Shown here: positions 1-7,849 of the stretch, one piece after another | How the letters are laid out: the number at the start of each line of letters is the position of its first letter | Numbering within the stretch: the first letter of the stretch is position 1 | Source: Bacteroidota bacterium | Lineage (GTDB): Bacteria; Bacteroidota; Bacteroidia; UKL13-3 | NCBI GenBank assembly: GCA_947460345.1 | Contig: CANHGM010000005.1 | Span: 56,512 to 120,511 of the forward strand | Length of the DNA: 64,000 nt | Direction: 5' to 3' | Notes under the pieces: model-generated | Seen by the model: only the letters and a program-made list of their open reading frames with translations | Told to the model about the DNA's origin: nothing | Database searches by the model: none | Translations under genes and position numbers: made by a program

Positions 1-558
1 ATAAAGTTTGGAAAAGGTAAACTATATATAAGTGCTGTTCCTTTACAACCTGATTTTAGTAACTTTCAAAACCATGCAACTTTTGTCCCATTTATGCTTA
101 AATCTGCAATGGCATCGTCTGAAATGCAGCCATTGTTTTACAGAATTAATACAGATAAATATATATATTTATACAAAGAAATAAATAAAACAGAGCAAGG
201 AATAAAGTTAGTTAAGACAAATTTCGAAATGATTCCGGAAATAAATGTTGCAAACGGCAACAGTAGGTTGTTTTTATCAGATGCAATTAAAGAGTCAGGT
301 AATTATGAACTATTAACAAAAGACAACAACCATCCTATTATTTCTTTTAACTACGATTCTGATGAAAGCAATACAACATATATAAGCGAAAACGAATTGA
401 GTAAAATGGCGGGTTCAAATATACAAGTAAGCAATATAGACAAGGTAGACAAAAGAATTTTAGCATTTGATGGGAATAAATACTTATGGCGGTATTGTAT
501 ATTACTTGCTATATTTTTTGTGTTTCTTGAAATACTTTTAATCAAGCTTTTAAAATAA
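1..558 (+). CDS. C-terminal fragment of a BatA-like membrane protein (5' end outside window)
   Basis: The reading frame is open from the first base of the window, so the gene begins upstream; the first in-frame ATG inside (position 94) is not the real start. The fragment has a soluble beta-rich stretch with the phrase FVPFMLKSAMASS, then a single C-terminal membrane helix (about the last 25 residues, ending LEILLIKLLK). This ending, a soluble domain with FVPxMxxxA followed by a terminal anchor, resembles large Bacteroidota proteins with an N-terminal BatA double-helix and a von Willebrand-like domain. Those are inner-membrane proteins of unknown precise role. The family call is from memory of that pattern and rests on the C-terminus only. 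rlmN follows on the same strand after 28 bases. Confidence 0.5.
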   Translation: MKFGKGKLYISAVPLQPDFSNFQNHATFVPFMLKSAMASSEMQPLFYRINTDKYIYLYKEINKTEQGIKLVKTNFEMIPEINVANGNSRLFLSDAIKESGNYELLTKDNNHPIISFNYDSDESNTTYISENELSKMAGSNIQVSNIDKVDKRILAFDGNKYLWRYCILLAIFFVFLEILLIKLLK

Positions 559-579
559 ACAAACATTATATGTTGAGCC

Positions 580-587
580 TATCTTTG
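580..587 (+). promoter_or_regulatory. TAnnTTTG -7 element for rlmN
   Basis: TATCTTTG matches the Bacteroidota -7 consensus exactly. It overlaps the GTG at 587 that would otherwise be the longest start, so transcription would begin at about 591-594, just before the TTG at 596. No convincing -33 TTG is seen at the right distance. Confidence 0.5.
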
Positions 588-595
588 TGCATTCA

Positions 596-1624
596 TTGAA
601 CAATATAAGAAGTATACAAAAAAAAGAGCTAGAAGACTTAGCTGTTTCTAAAGGACATTCATCTTTTAGAGGTAGACAAGTATATGAATGGCTTTGGAAA
701 AAATCAGTACCTGGTTTTGACCACATGACTAATATTCCTAAAGAATTTAGGGACTTTTTAAAAGAAAATTATTTTATAGGAAAAGTAATAGTAGACCATT
801 TTCAAAAAAGTAGAGATAGAACTATTAAAAATGCATTTAAATTGCATGATGGTGCATTAATAGAAGGTGTTTTAATTCCAACCGAAACCAGAATGACAGC
901 ATGTGTTTCAAGTCAGGTTGGGTGTAGTCTTTCTTGCAAATTCTGTGCAACTGGCAAATTAGAGCGTATCAGAAATCTTGACTTTTTTGAAATTTATGAC
1001 CAAGTAAACATCATAAACCAACAAGCAATAGAAAATTATAAAATTCCACTATCAAATATTGTATATATGGGAATGGGAGAACCTTTGTTAAATTACAGCA
1101 ATGTATGGAAAAGTATTGAGATGGTTACTTCACCTGAGGGAATGGGTATGTCACCTCAGCGTATAACTGTATCTACTGCTGGTATAGCAAAGATGATACA
1201 TAAACTTGCTGATGATGGAGCAAAATTTAACCTTGCACTCTCACTGCATGCTGCAAATGATGATAAGAGAGATCAGATAATGCCCATAAATGAAAGCAAC
1301 AAACTAGAGTCACTTCATGAAGCTTTGTTATATTTTTATAAAAAAACCGGTAATAGGCCAACATTAGAATATATTGTTTTCGATAATTTTAACGATAGTG
1401 AACAGGATGCAAAAGAGCTTGTAACATTTGCAAGAAAACTTCCGACTAAAATAAACTTAATTGAATATAACCCAATAGATGGTGGTGAATTTCAAAATGT
1501 AAAAGACAACAATTTAAAAAAGTTTATTCAGATTTTAGAGTATAATAAACTTATAGTTAACGTAAGAAGAAGTAGAGGTAAAGACATTGACGCTGCTTGC
1601 GGTCAACTTGCAAACAAAGGTTAA
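596..1624 (+). CDS. rlmN: 23S rRNA/tRNA adenine-C2 methyltransferase RlmN
   Basis: Radical SAM enzyme that methylates C2 of A2503 in 23S rRNA and A37 of some tRNAs. Counting from the upstream GTG at 587, the 345-residue frame shows the CX3CX2C cluster motif at residues 113-120 (GCSLSCKFC), the conserved GMGEPLLN motif after it, and the catalytic methyl-carrying cysteine near the end in AACGQLANKG (about residue 338). Length and N-terminal RGRQVYEWLW phrase are typical. I prefer the TTG at 596 over GTG 587 because a TAnnTTTG promoter element overlaps 587; the choice changes only three residues. The gene is convergent with the barrel gene at 1704. Confidence 0.93.
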   Translation: MNNIRSIQKKELEDLAVSKGHSSFRGRQVYEWLWKKSVPGFDHMTNIPKEFRDFLKENYFIGKVIVDHFQKSRDRTIKNAFKLHDGALIEGVLIPTETRMTACVSSQVGCSLSCKFCATGKLERIRNLDFFEIYDQVNIINQQAIENYKIPLSNIVYMGMGEPLLNYSNVWKSIEMVTSPEGMGMSPQRITVSTAGIAKMIHKLADDGAKFNLALSLHAANDDKRDQIMPINESNKLESLHEALLYFYKKTGNRPTLEYIVFDNFNDSEQDAKELVTFARKLPTKINLIEYNPIDGGEFQNVKDNNLKKFIQILEYNKLIVNVRRSRGKDIDAACGQLANKG

Positions 1625-1636
1625 TATATATTAAAT

Positions 1637-1656
1637 AGATGGCCAATTGACCATCT
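1637..1656. terminator. Weak hairpin between convergent genes
   Basis: AGATGG and CCATCT pair across an 8-base loop 12 bases after the rlmN stop, followed by a short pyrimidine stretch. It sits between convergent genes, where a terminator is expected, but the stem is only 6 bp and the T-run is poor. Confidence 0.3.
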
Positions 1657-1703
1657 CTTTAAGTTAACCAAAACACTTTTAAGAAAGATTCTCTATTTAA
1701 ATT

Positions 1704-2537
1704 CTATAAACTTATTCCAATTTCGAATGGTCTAATATCAGGGCCTTGTCCATCTTTAAATAATGAGAACAATGAATAATTTGCAAAAAGCATGAAATTT
1801 TTATACCCTACTCTTGCAGTTGCTTTTAAATTAAATGGACGTAAATGATAATTATCTTTAGCTACTAGTTCTATTGATTCTTTATTTTGTAAAAAGCTAA
1901 GTTTATACTTGCTATTATATATATAACTGCCAACAACGCCAATTGCTACTTTAACTCCTTTATCTGGGTTCTTTTTATTTCCACTAAAACCTATCAATAA
2001 TGGAACTTCTATAGATGAGACCCTAAGTTTATTTTTAGTGTATTCTTTAACTGTAGAAGTATCAAAACTTATTTTATTATTTACTATATCATTATATAAT
2101 TTAACATTTTTTGAAGAAAATTTATATCCATTATAATCTAAACCAAAGCCTGTAACCAAACTGAGTTTTTTCTTATATAAATTTAATTGTTTTTCGACTA
2201 GATTTAAATGAAGATTCCATGAACCACCGAAGTCTAAATCTAAATTATTACTAGAGCCATTTAAATTTGTAGAAAAATTACCTTGTTCCATTAAACCATT
2301 CACCCCTATATCAATACCTTCATAAAAGGTAGCTAAAGGTTTTTTTATAGGTACTGGTTTGTATATAGTATCTTGTTTTTTATCAGTATCAGGATCATTA
2401 AAAACCAATATTTTTAACCCACTCCAAAGAAAAACAGTTGTATCATTTTTCTCTTTTTTAATTCTAGGATTTTGTGCAAAAAGAACATGAGAAATAAAAA
2501 CAGATAATGCTATAGTAAGTGTGATTCTAATTTTCAT
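1704..2537 (-). CDS. Secreted outer-membrane beta-barrel protein of the ECF module
   Basis: 277 residues with a clear signal peptide (MKIRITLTIALSVFISHVLF, cleavage after AQ). The mature protein alternates polar and hydrophobic residues, contains many Tyr/Asn/Gly turns, and ends with a short hydrophobic strand (EIGISL), as outer-membrane barrels do. It is the third gene after an ECF sigma factor and an anti-sigma-like membrane protein, 36 bases downstream of the latter. I infer that it is a regulon member or the surface sensor of this module. No specific family recognised beyond PorT-like/OMP-beta-barrel. Confidence 0.6.
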   Translation of the reverse strand: MKIRITLTIALSVFISHVLFAQNPRIKKEKNDTTVFLWSGLKILVFNDPDTDKKQDTIYKPVPIKKPLATFYEGIDIGVNGLMEQGNFSTNLNGSSNNLDLDFGGSWNLHLNLVEKQLNLYKKKLSLVTGFGLDYNGYKFSSKNVKLYNDIVNNKISFDTSTVKEYTKNKLRVSSIEVPLLIGFSGNKKNPDKGVKVAIGVVGSYIYNSKYKLSFLQNKESIELVAKDNYHLRPFNLKATARVGYKNFMLFANYSLFSLFKDGQGPDIRPFEIGISL

Positions 2538-2573
2538 GTATATATTACGATTGATAAAAAGTATATGTTACAA

Positions 2574-3998
2574 TTATTTCGAAAATGATCTGCCAATTTC
2601 AATATCTCCAATTTTAATAGCAATAATTTCACTAGTTTCTTGATCTTTTCTTTTTATTATACTTGAGTTTTGAGTTTTCTCTTTTATAAGTTTTACTGTG
2701 GCATATAGTACATTTCTCCAATTCAAGGTATTCTTATTTCCTTCCGTTTTTTCAACTAAATCTGTTCCTGCTTTTTCATTGATTTTTTCAATTATAAAAT
2801 TTGATAAATCTGGCAAATGTGTTGTAGCCTTTATAGATGATGTATAATAATTATTAATATAAATCTTTTCTTCAGGCTTTAAATTTGAAATATCACTAAT
2901 AGTGGTTTTTTCGAAATGATCATTGGTCTCTAAATTTGATATACTCTTATTTGATTCTTGAATGTTTTTATATATTTTTTTGTTAGAAATGCCAGGCTTT
3001 TGTGTATAATAATAATCATTAATATTAGGCTCTGATGCATCTATACTTTTTTTATTATTCAATACAGCTTGGGTAACATTTTGTACTTGAATATACTCTT
3101 CAAAATCATTTTTATAATTATCCTCTTTCGAATTATATGGCGAATTTGACGCAAAACTCTTTAATGAATTTGTTTGACTAGGTTCTATATATTCAGAGCG
3201 ATTATCTAAATCAATCGATATATTTTTTATAATATCTTTAGTATCATTAATGGACATAAATTGGTTAAAATCTGAATTTACTATATTGTTAATATTAACA
3301 TAAAAAGTAGCTAAAAGTATCACAGCAGCAACTGATGAGTACTTTACAAACAAAGTAAATATAGGTGTTTTTAACTCTTTCTTTATTCTGTTTTTAAATG
3401 GATAAAGTACTTGTTCTTCAATTAATAGTTTTGTATAAGAATATAATTTTTTATCTTTAAGATATTGAGGATATTGATATAAAAAAATATTAACTGCTTT
3501 TTCTTCACTGGGTGTTAAATCATTTTCAAGTTGTTTTATTAAAAACAGATCTATATTTCCAATATTTACTTCTTGGTTTACATCAAATCTTAAAAAACTT
3601 TTATATTTAAAGTTAATACTTTTGTCGATGTCTAATTTTGTTAGCTTATATAATTTATAATCGGCTATATATTGAGGGTTCTTTTCTAAGAATTCATATA
3701 ACGCATATTTTTCATTTTCATTTAAATCATCCTCTATAGACCTTGCAAAATAATCATCAATGTTTACTTCATTTATTAGATTAGAATCAAATTCAGATTT
3801 TTTAAGATTTAATTTAAAATCTTGTTTTAAAATTATAGCTTCTTCATCTAGTGTGATTAACACAAACTCATCAAAAACTTTCTTCCAATTTAGGTTTAGG
3901 TTAAGAAATGCAAAAAGTTCATCTATTTGATTTGGTAATAGATTTCCTTCAAAATAATCAAGTATAATGATTTCTATATTTTCTTCGTTTATACTCAT
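2574..3998 (-). CDS. Membrane anti-sigma-like protein with three cytoplasmic repeats
   Basis: 474 residues. Residues 1-205 hold three diverged repeats (about 8-46, 79-122, 148-191) of the form xEDDLxxxEKxxLxxFLxxNPQYxxDxKLYxxTKL; the second and third are obvious, the first is weaker. One membrane helix lies at about 212-235 (SSVAAVILLATFYVNI). The remaining about 240 residues are Ser/Asn-rich, presumably periplasmic. The gene starts one base inside the stop of the ECF sigma gene, the usual arrangement for a cognate anti-sigma factor. It lacks the zinc-binding HxxxCxxC signature, so the anti-sigma role is inferred from topology and position. Codon use is like the neighbours. Confidence 0.55.
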   Translation of the reverse strand: MSINEENIEIIILDYFEGNLLPNQIDELFAFLNLNLNWKKVFDEFVLITLDEEAIILKQDFKLNLKKSEFDSNLINEVNIDDYFARSIEDDLNENEKYALYEFLEKNPQYIADYKLYKLTKLDIDKSINFKYKSFLRFDVNQEVNIGNIDLFLIKQLENDLTPSEEKAVNIFLYQYPQYLKDKKLYSYTKLLIEEQVLYPFKNRIKKELKTPIFTLFVKYSSVAAVILLATFYVNINNIVNSDFNQFMSINDTKDIIKNISIDLDNRSEYIEPSQTNSLKSFASNSPYNSKEDNYKNDFEEYIQVQNVTQAVLNNKKSIDASEPNINDYYYTQKPGISNKKIYKNIQESNKSISNLETNDHFEKTTISDISNLKPEEKIYINNYYTSSIKATTHLPDLSNFIIEKINEKAGTDLVEKTEGNKNTLNWRNVLYATVKLIKEKTQNSSIIKRKDQETSEIIAIKIGDIEIGRSFSK

Positions 3999-4483
3999 TA
4001 AATTACATTTTCTAATTTGCCAATATATTCTTTTAAATTCTGTCTACCTCTAAATATATAGACCTTTACTTGAGAAGGAGACAATCCTGTTATTTGACTG
4101 ATTTCTTCATAACTATAACCCTCATAGTCTCTTAACATAATGACTGATTTTTGAATCTCATTCAACGTATTTAAAGCTTTATTTACAATAGATTTCAAAT
4201 CAGTATAATGTCTTTGATGTATATGTTCATATTCATTAACCTCATCCCAATTGGCTTGTTTTTTATCTTTTCTTATCAAGTCAATCATTGTTCTGTACCC
4301 TGTCGTAAATATATAGCTCTTAGCTTTTTCAAAATCAACTTCTACCACTTTTAACCATACTTTTTCAAAAGTATCTTGTACAATATCTTGTGCCTTGTCT
4401 TCATCCTTTATATTTTTCAATATAAAACGATATAGTCCATCTGAAAAAAGGTCAACACATGTATTGTATTCGGCCGATGTCAT
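3998..4483 (-). CDS. ECF RNA polymerase sigma factor
   Basis: 161 residues with sigma region 2 (about 10-75, including EDKAQDIVQDTFEKVWLK) and region 4 (about 105-155, helix-turn-helix YSYEEISQITGLSPSQVKVY followed by FRGRQNLKEYI). The length fits the minimal two-domain ECF group. It directs RNA polymerase to promoters released when its anti-sigma partner, the next gene by one-base overlap, is inactivated. An ECF-like promoter upstream suggests autoregulation. The signal and regulon cannot be read from the sequence. Confidence 0.9.
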   Translation of the reverse strand: MTSAEYNTCVDLFSDGLYRFILKNIKDEDKAQDIVQDTFEKVWLKVVEVDFEKAKSYIFTTGYRTMIDLIRKDKKQANWDEVNEYEHIHQRHYTDLKSIVNKALNTLNEIQKSVIMLRDYEGYSYEEISQITGLSPSQVKVYIFRGRQNLKEYIGKLENVI

Positions 4484-4507
4484 TAATTATTTTGGTAGCA
4501 TACTTTT

Positions 4508-4534
4508 AACGCTTGTGATAAACACAATGTTACA
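4508..4534 (-). promoter_or_regulatory. Candidate ECF-type promoter upstream of the sigma gene
   Basis: Read on the minus strand, TGTAACA (4534-4528) is followed after 16 bases by CGTT (4511-4508), resembling ECF -35 GTAAC/-10 CGTC promoters with a 16-17 base spacer. The start codon is 25 bases further on. No TAnnTTTG housekeeping element is visible here. Confidence 0.45.
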
Positions 4535-4561
4535 TTTTTTATTTTACTGAAACCCAAATTT

Positions 4562-5392
4562 TTACTTAAGATTTTCAGATACAATTTTCGAAGCCCTACT
4601 TGAAACTTCTGCTTTTAATTCTCTATTATACTTTTTAGCACTTTTATATGCTCCAAAAATATTACCAGAATAAAAAGCTAAAGTTAGACCACCATATATA
4701 TAACCATAAACGCTTTTTGTTCCTCTTTTTTCAAATCCTCTGTATGATTGCCAAGCTGATAGACTTACAAATACAAATGAAACAATTCCATCTTTATAGT
4801 CTTTGGCATATATTTTCCCTAATCCTGGAACAATTGTAGAAAGCCCAGCTGCTAATCCTGGTCGTTTTAGCTTTTCATTCTCTACAATTTTTACTAAAGG
4901 GTCAAAACTTAGTATGGAAGGATATTTCAAAGTATCGTTTTTTAGGTATATATTTTCTATATATTTTACATCATATATGTGGAATGCTAAACTTATTTCA
5001 TAGTTCTTTTTCATTTCATCACTTAAACTATTACAGCTAGCAATTAGGTATCTTGCTTCTTCCCATTTATTAAGTTTAATAAGCAAAGTCAAATAAGTAT
5101 TTGAAATAGAATTAGGTAAATTACTAGTTTCTGGATAGAAAATTTTACATCTATTATACCCTTCACTATATTGTTCGTCTATTAAATATGTTTTGATAAG
5201 TACCGACTTAATAGAATCGTTGTCAGGCGAAAGATATACTGCTCTTTCAAGTTCTTCAATTACTAATTTATATTGTTTGGTTTTGAATAGATATTGAGCA
5301 TATTGAGTGGTTTTGTCAAAATCAAAAAGATTTTGTGAATAACTCATTTTTTGTAAAGTAAATAACACAAGAATTAACAGCCACTTCTGCAT
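4562..5392 (-). CDS. Secreted TPR-type protein with C-terminal PGLG membrane domain
   Basis: 276 residues. Signal peptide at 1-19 (ending MSYSQ), then TPR-like helices at about 25-150 (KQYKLVIEELERAVYLSPDN), then a hydrophobic domain from about 178: AAGLSTIVPGLGKIYAKDYK, VSFVFVSLSA, YGGLTLAFYSGNIFGAYKSA. The SxxxPGxGxxYxxxxxxG plus GNxxGAxxSAxxxN pattern is the DUF5683/TM2-like module often found beside yidD genes in unrelated bacteria. It is last in a four-gene operon with YidD, 6 bases after the barrel gene. Role unknown; I infer a membrane-associated part of an envelope insertion or assembly complex. Confidence 0.6.
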   Translation of the reverse strand: MQKWLLILVLFTLQKMSYSQNLFDFDKTTQYAQYLFKTKQYKLVIEELERAVYLSPDNDSIKSVLIKTYLIDEQYSEGYNRCKIFYPETSNLPNSISNTYLTLLIKLNKWEEARYLIASCNSLSDEMKKNYEISLAFHIYDVKYIENIYLKNDTLKYPSILSFDPLVKIVENEKLKRPGLAAGLSTIVPGLGKIYAKDYKDGIVSFVFVSLSAWQSYRGFEKRGTKSVYGYIYGGLTLAFYSGNIFGAYKSAKKYNRELKAEVSSRASKIVSENLK

Positions 5393-5398
5393 AAATTT

Positions 5399-6019
5399 CT
5401 AAAATTTATAAGTAGCTCCAAATTGCAATACTGATTTAGCAATACCAACTTCTGAATACAAACCAAAATTTTCTGTGATTAAATACCTTGCTCCAATTAC
5501 TGCCTCAAATCCTAATGGTATATTAAACTCATTCTGTTTGGTTGTTTTACCTGTAAACCCATCTGTTACTTTATTATCAGCATATCTATAACCAAATGCT
5601 AAACCTGTATAGAAATCAAAATTATCTTCTGGATTAAAATGATAGTTAATCCTTCCTAGTATACTATAAGATAAAAAACTATATTTATCAGTAACTGTTG
5701 TATCATTCCCATTTCTATTTGTTGAATAAGTACTATTTAAATTATATTTTACCAATGCAAAATTTCCACCAAATGAAACATCATCATTAACCATGTATTC
5801 AATTCTTAAATATACTGGACCTAGCAGTGAGGAGCTAGTAGTTTCGTTTGAAAGCATAGATGAAGATGCAGAAGTATTAAATGCATCAAAAAACAATGCT
5901 CTATAGCTTCCTAATCCATAACCAACAGAAGCCATTGCTTGTCCTGCTTCTATAGATTGTGAAATAGCATTAAATCTGAACGCTATAAAAAAAATAACTA
6001 TAAATATTTTAAATTTCAT
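5399..6019 (-). CDS. Outer-membrane beta-barrel protein
   Basis: 206 residues with a signal peptide (cut near NAISQ at 17-21), followed by repeated amphipathic strands (YLRIEYMVNDDVSFGGNFAL, FDFYTGLAFGYRYADN, GLYSEVGIAKSVLQFGATYKF as separate strands) and a C-terminal Phe, the classic barrel ending. It resembles 8-strand OmpA/OmpW-size barrels. It lies 3 bases after the yidD-like gene and 6 bases before the TPR/PGLG gene, so it is almost certainly co-transcribed with them. Specific function unknown. Confidence 0.65.
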   Translation of the reverse strand: MKFKIFIVIFFIAFRFNAISQSIEAGQAMASVGYGLGSYRALFFDAFNTSASSSMLSNETTSSSLLGPVYLRIEYMVNDDVSFGGNFALVKYNLNSTYSTNRNGNDTTVTDKYSFLSYSILGRINYHFNPEDNFDFYTGLAFGYRYADNKVTDGFTGKTTKQNEFNIPLGFEAVIGARYLITENFGLYSEVGIAKSVLQFGATYKF

Positions 6020-6022
6020 ATA

Positions 6023-6406
6023 TTAAGGTTTGTCAATTAATTGCTCTGTTTCTTCGTTATACTCGTATTTTTCAGGACTTAACCCATTGCAACGCAACAG
6101 TCTGTCACAAGCATCTATAACTCCGATGATAAACCCATGTTTTTTTAATGATGTAATGGCATACTCACTACAACTTGGTTCAAACCCACAATGGTTATTG
6201 TCTTGTGATGATATAAACGATTTATATCCAAGAAATAAAAATGAAAATACTGATTGAACTCCGTTTTTATTATTTTTTGCAACTAGCCAATGTGTGTGAT
6301 TCTCTGATGTTATACAAATATTTTCTACAAAAGCTATGTCTTTTTTTTGTTGTGAATATACATTTGAAGTTATAAGTAATAATAAAATCATTAGATACTT
6401 ATTCAT
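6023..6406 (-). CDS. YidD-family protein with an N-terminal signal peptide
   Basis: 127 residues. Residues 1-18 form a signal peptide (MNKYLMILLLLITSNVYS, then QQ). The C-terminal half is the YidD domain: CGFEPSCSEYAITSLKKHGF then DACDRLLRCNGLS, with the family's conserved cysteines and the RLLRC motif. Ordinary YidD is a cytoplasmic, amphipathic membrane-associated protein of about 70-90 residues encoded near rnpA-yidC; here the domain is secreted and sits in an envelope operon, 1 base after the upstream gene. The known family role is to help membrane-protein insertion; the periplasmic version's role is not established. Confidence 0.8.
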   Translation of the reverse strand: MNKYLMILLLLITSNVYSQQKKDIAFVENICITSENHTHWLVAKNNKNGVQSVFSFLFLGYKSFISSQDNNHCGFEPSCSEYAITSLKKHGFIIGVIDACDRLLRCNGLSPEKYEYNEETEQLIDKP

Positions 6407-6407
6407 A

Positions 6408-6821
6408 CTAAAATATACTAAGATTATTAAGATTGTCTAATAAACCACTATCAATAATAACACCTGCAATGAAAACAATAACATTGGTTGAAGCACCCAT
6501 ACAAAAAGATACTTTATCTTCTCTAGTTACATTCTTTTTAGCAATTAAATATATCGCTCCATATTGCCAACAACATGCACCTAAAACAAAGTATTTAAAA
6601 TTTATATCATCAAAAGTAAATGATTTAATACTGTCATTTTGAATTTGATATTTTAGTAATTTATTAACTTCAATTGATGTTGGATCAAATTGAATTATTT
6701 GTTCAGCTTTATTAATATTAGACAGTCTAGCTTCTACACTATTAATGTCTAAATCATAAACGCTCTGAGAATTCACAAATAGAGATTTAGAAAGAAAAAA
6801 TAGAATAATTAAGTATTTCAT
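6408..6821 (-). CDS. Secreted/membrane protein of unknown function, first gene of YidD operon
   Basis: 137 residues. A signal peptide (1-18, cut near VNSQ) precedes a polar region of about 50 residues and two hydrophobic segments, about 75-95 (YFVLGACCWQYGAIYLIA) and 108-128 (STNVIVFIAGVIIDSGL). The CC pair is conserved-looking but I cannot name the family. It is the promoter-proximal gene of the operon; an imperfect TAnnTTTG element (CATATTTG, minus strand 6852-6845) precedes it. Product presumably sits in the inner membrane with the PGLG protein. Confidence 0.5.
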   Translation of the reverse strand: MKYLIILFFLSKSLFVNSQSVYDLDINSVEARLSNINKAEQIIQFDPTSIEVNKLLKYQIQNDSIKSFTFDDINFKYFVLGACCWQYGAIYLIAKKNVTREDKVSFCMGASTNVIVFIAGVIIDSGLLDNLNNLSIF

Positions 6822-6897
6822 TAAATTTATATTTTTTAAAGATTCAAATATGATACTTATTTTTTGAATTTCATAAAAAAAAACAACTTAAATTTAG

Positions 6898-7575
6898 TTA
6901 CTTATTTAGTTTACTTAAATCTATAAAATAATCTTGTTCATGTGAATTATCATCTATTTTAATTTCTTTAAATTGATATTTTTTAATCACTTCATTTTTA
7001 TCAAAATATATAAATTGATAATAAATAGTAGGAACTTGTATGTTTTTAACAGTTATATAATCTTTAAAAAACAATTTCATATAAAATTGATTACTTTTAG
7101 GTTTAAAGAAAATAACTGATGATAAAATTTTGTTTTCATAAGCTAGGTCAATCATACCCAAATCTTTTGTTTTAGGCTTAAAAGATTGAATTGTTAAACC
7201 TGAAACTTTTTTTGTTTGATAAAGTATATATGGAGATTTGTTTAATCCGAAATTATTTAGCTGTTGTAAAAGAATTAATTTAAAAATGTTTGTTGATTCA
7301 ATTTTATATGTATTATTTGTAAATACAATTTTATTATTTCTTACAATACTCATTGATGAGTCAGTAAAAACCCAATCCTCAATAACAGGAAATTTGATTT
7401 TATATATCAGTTGTTTATAATTAATATCATAGAAAACTTTTCCTTTATATAATGCATTTATGCTATCACTTTTTTCTTTAATAGTTAAATCCATACTAAT
7501 TCTATAATGCTGAGCATTTAGCTTGAATACATAAGAAAAAATCAAAAATAAAAGTATAGTTAGTTTAGTTTTCAT
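6898..7575 (-). CDS. Secreted protein, possibly LolA-like
   Basis: I start at the ATG at 7575, giving 225 residues and a clean signal peptide (MKTKLTILLFLIFSYVFKLN, then AQ); the upstream ATG at 7602 would add a meaningless leader overlapping the previous gene. The mature part is rich in short beta strands (GKVFYDINYKQLIYKIKF, VFTDSSMSIVRNNKIVF, MKLFFKDYITVKNIQVP), which suggests the open-barrel fold of LolA/outer-membrane lipoprotein-sorting proteins, but I see no decisive motif. It is the last gene of the sprE-surA operon, 1 base after the small gene, so a periplasmic carrier role is plausible. Confidence 0.45.
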   Translation of the reverse strand: MKTKLTILLFLIFSYVFKLNAQHYRISMDLTIKEKSDSINALYKGKVFYDINYKQLIYKIKFPVIEDWVFTDSSMSIVRNNKIVFTNNTYKIESTNIFKLILLQQLNNFGLNKSPYILYQTKKVSGLTIQSFKPKTKDLGMIDLAYENKILSSVIFFKPKSNQFYMKLFFKDYITVKNIQVPTIYYQFIYFDKNEVIKKYQFKEIKIDDNSHEQDYFIDLSKLNK

Positions 7576-7576
7576 A

Positions 7577-7849
7577 TTAAAAAACACACCTAATAAATCC
7601 ATTAAAGCAACAGTCAGTTAAGCAATTCCATTGTTGTCTGTTAAAAAAATATAAAATTTGTGCATGGGGCATTCTTTTGTTTTTTTCTTTAGTGTTGATT
7701 TCTGTAAAATTAACTTTACTATATGTAGAATTCTTTTGTTCTAAAATCGAATCAATTTGCAATACATTAATTTTATATATACTCTCTTGAGCGATGAGAC
7801 TGTTATTTATTACAAATAATAGTAAAACAAAAAATATTCTTTTATACAT
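7577..7849 (-). CDS. Small secreted cysteine-ending protein of unknown function
   Basis: 90 residues with a signal peptide (MYKRIFFVLLLFVINNSLIA, then QE) and a short mature chain ending NCLTDCCFNGFIRCVF, with four cysteines in the last 15 residues. It overlaps the upstream pabC-like gene by 8 bases and is followed after 1 base by the LolA-like gene. Either it is a genuine small periplasmic protein or a longer gene shortened by a frameshift; I find no continuation in other frames. Family not recognised. Confidence 0.45.
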   Translation of the reverse strand: MYKRIFFVLLLFVINNSLIAQESIYKINVLQIDSILEQKNSTYSKVNFTEINTKEKNKRMPHAQILYFFNRQQWNCLTDCCFNGFIRCVF

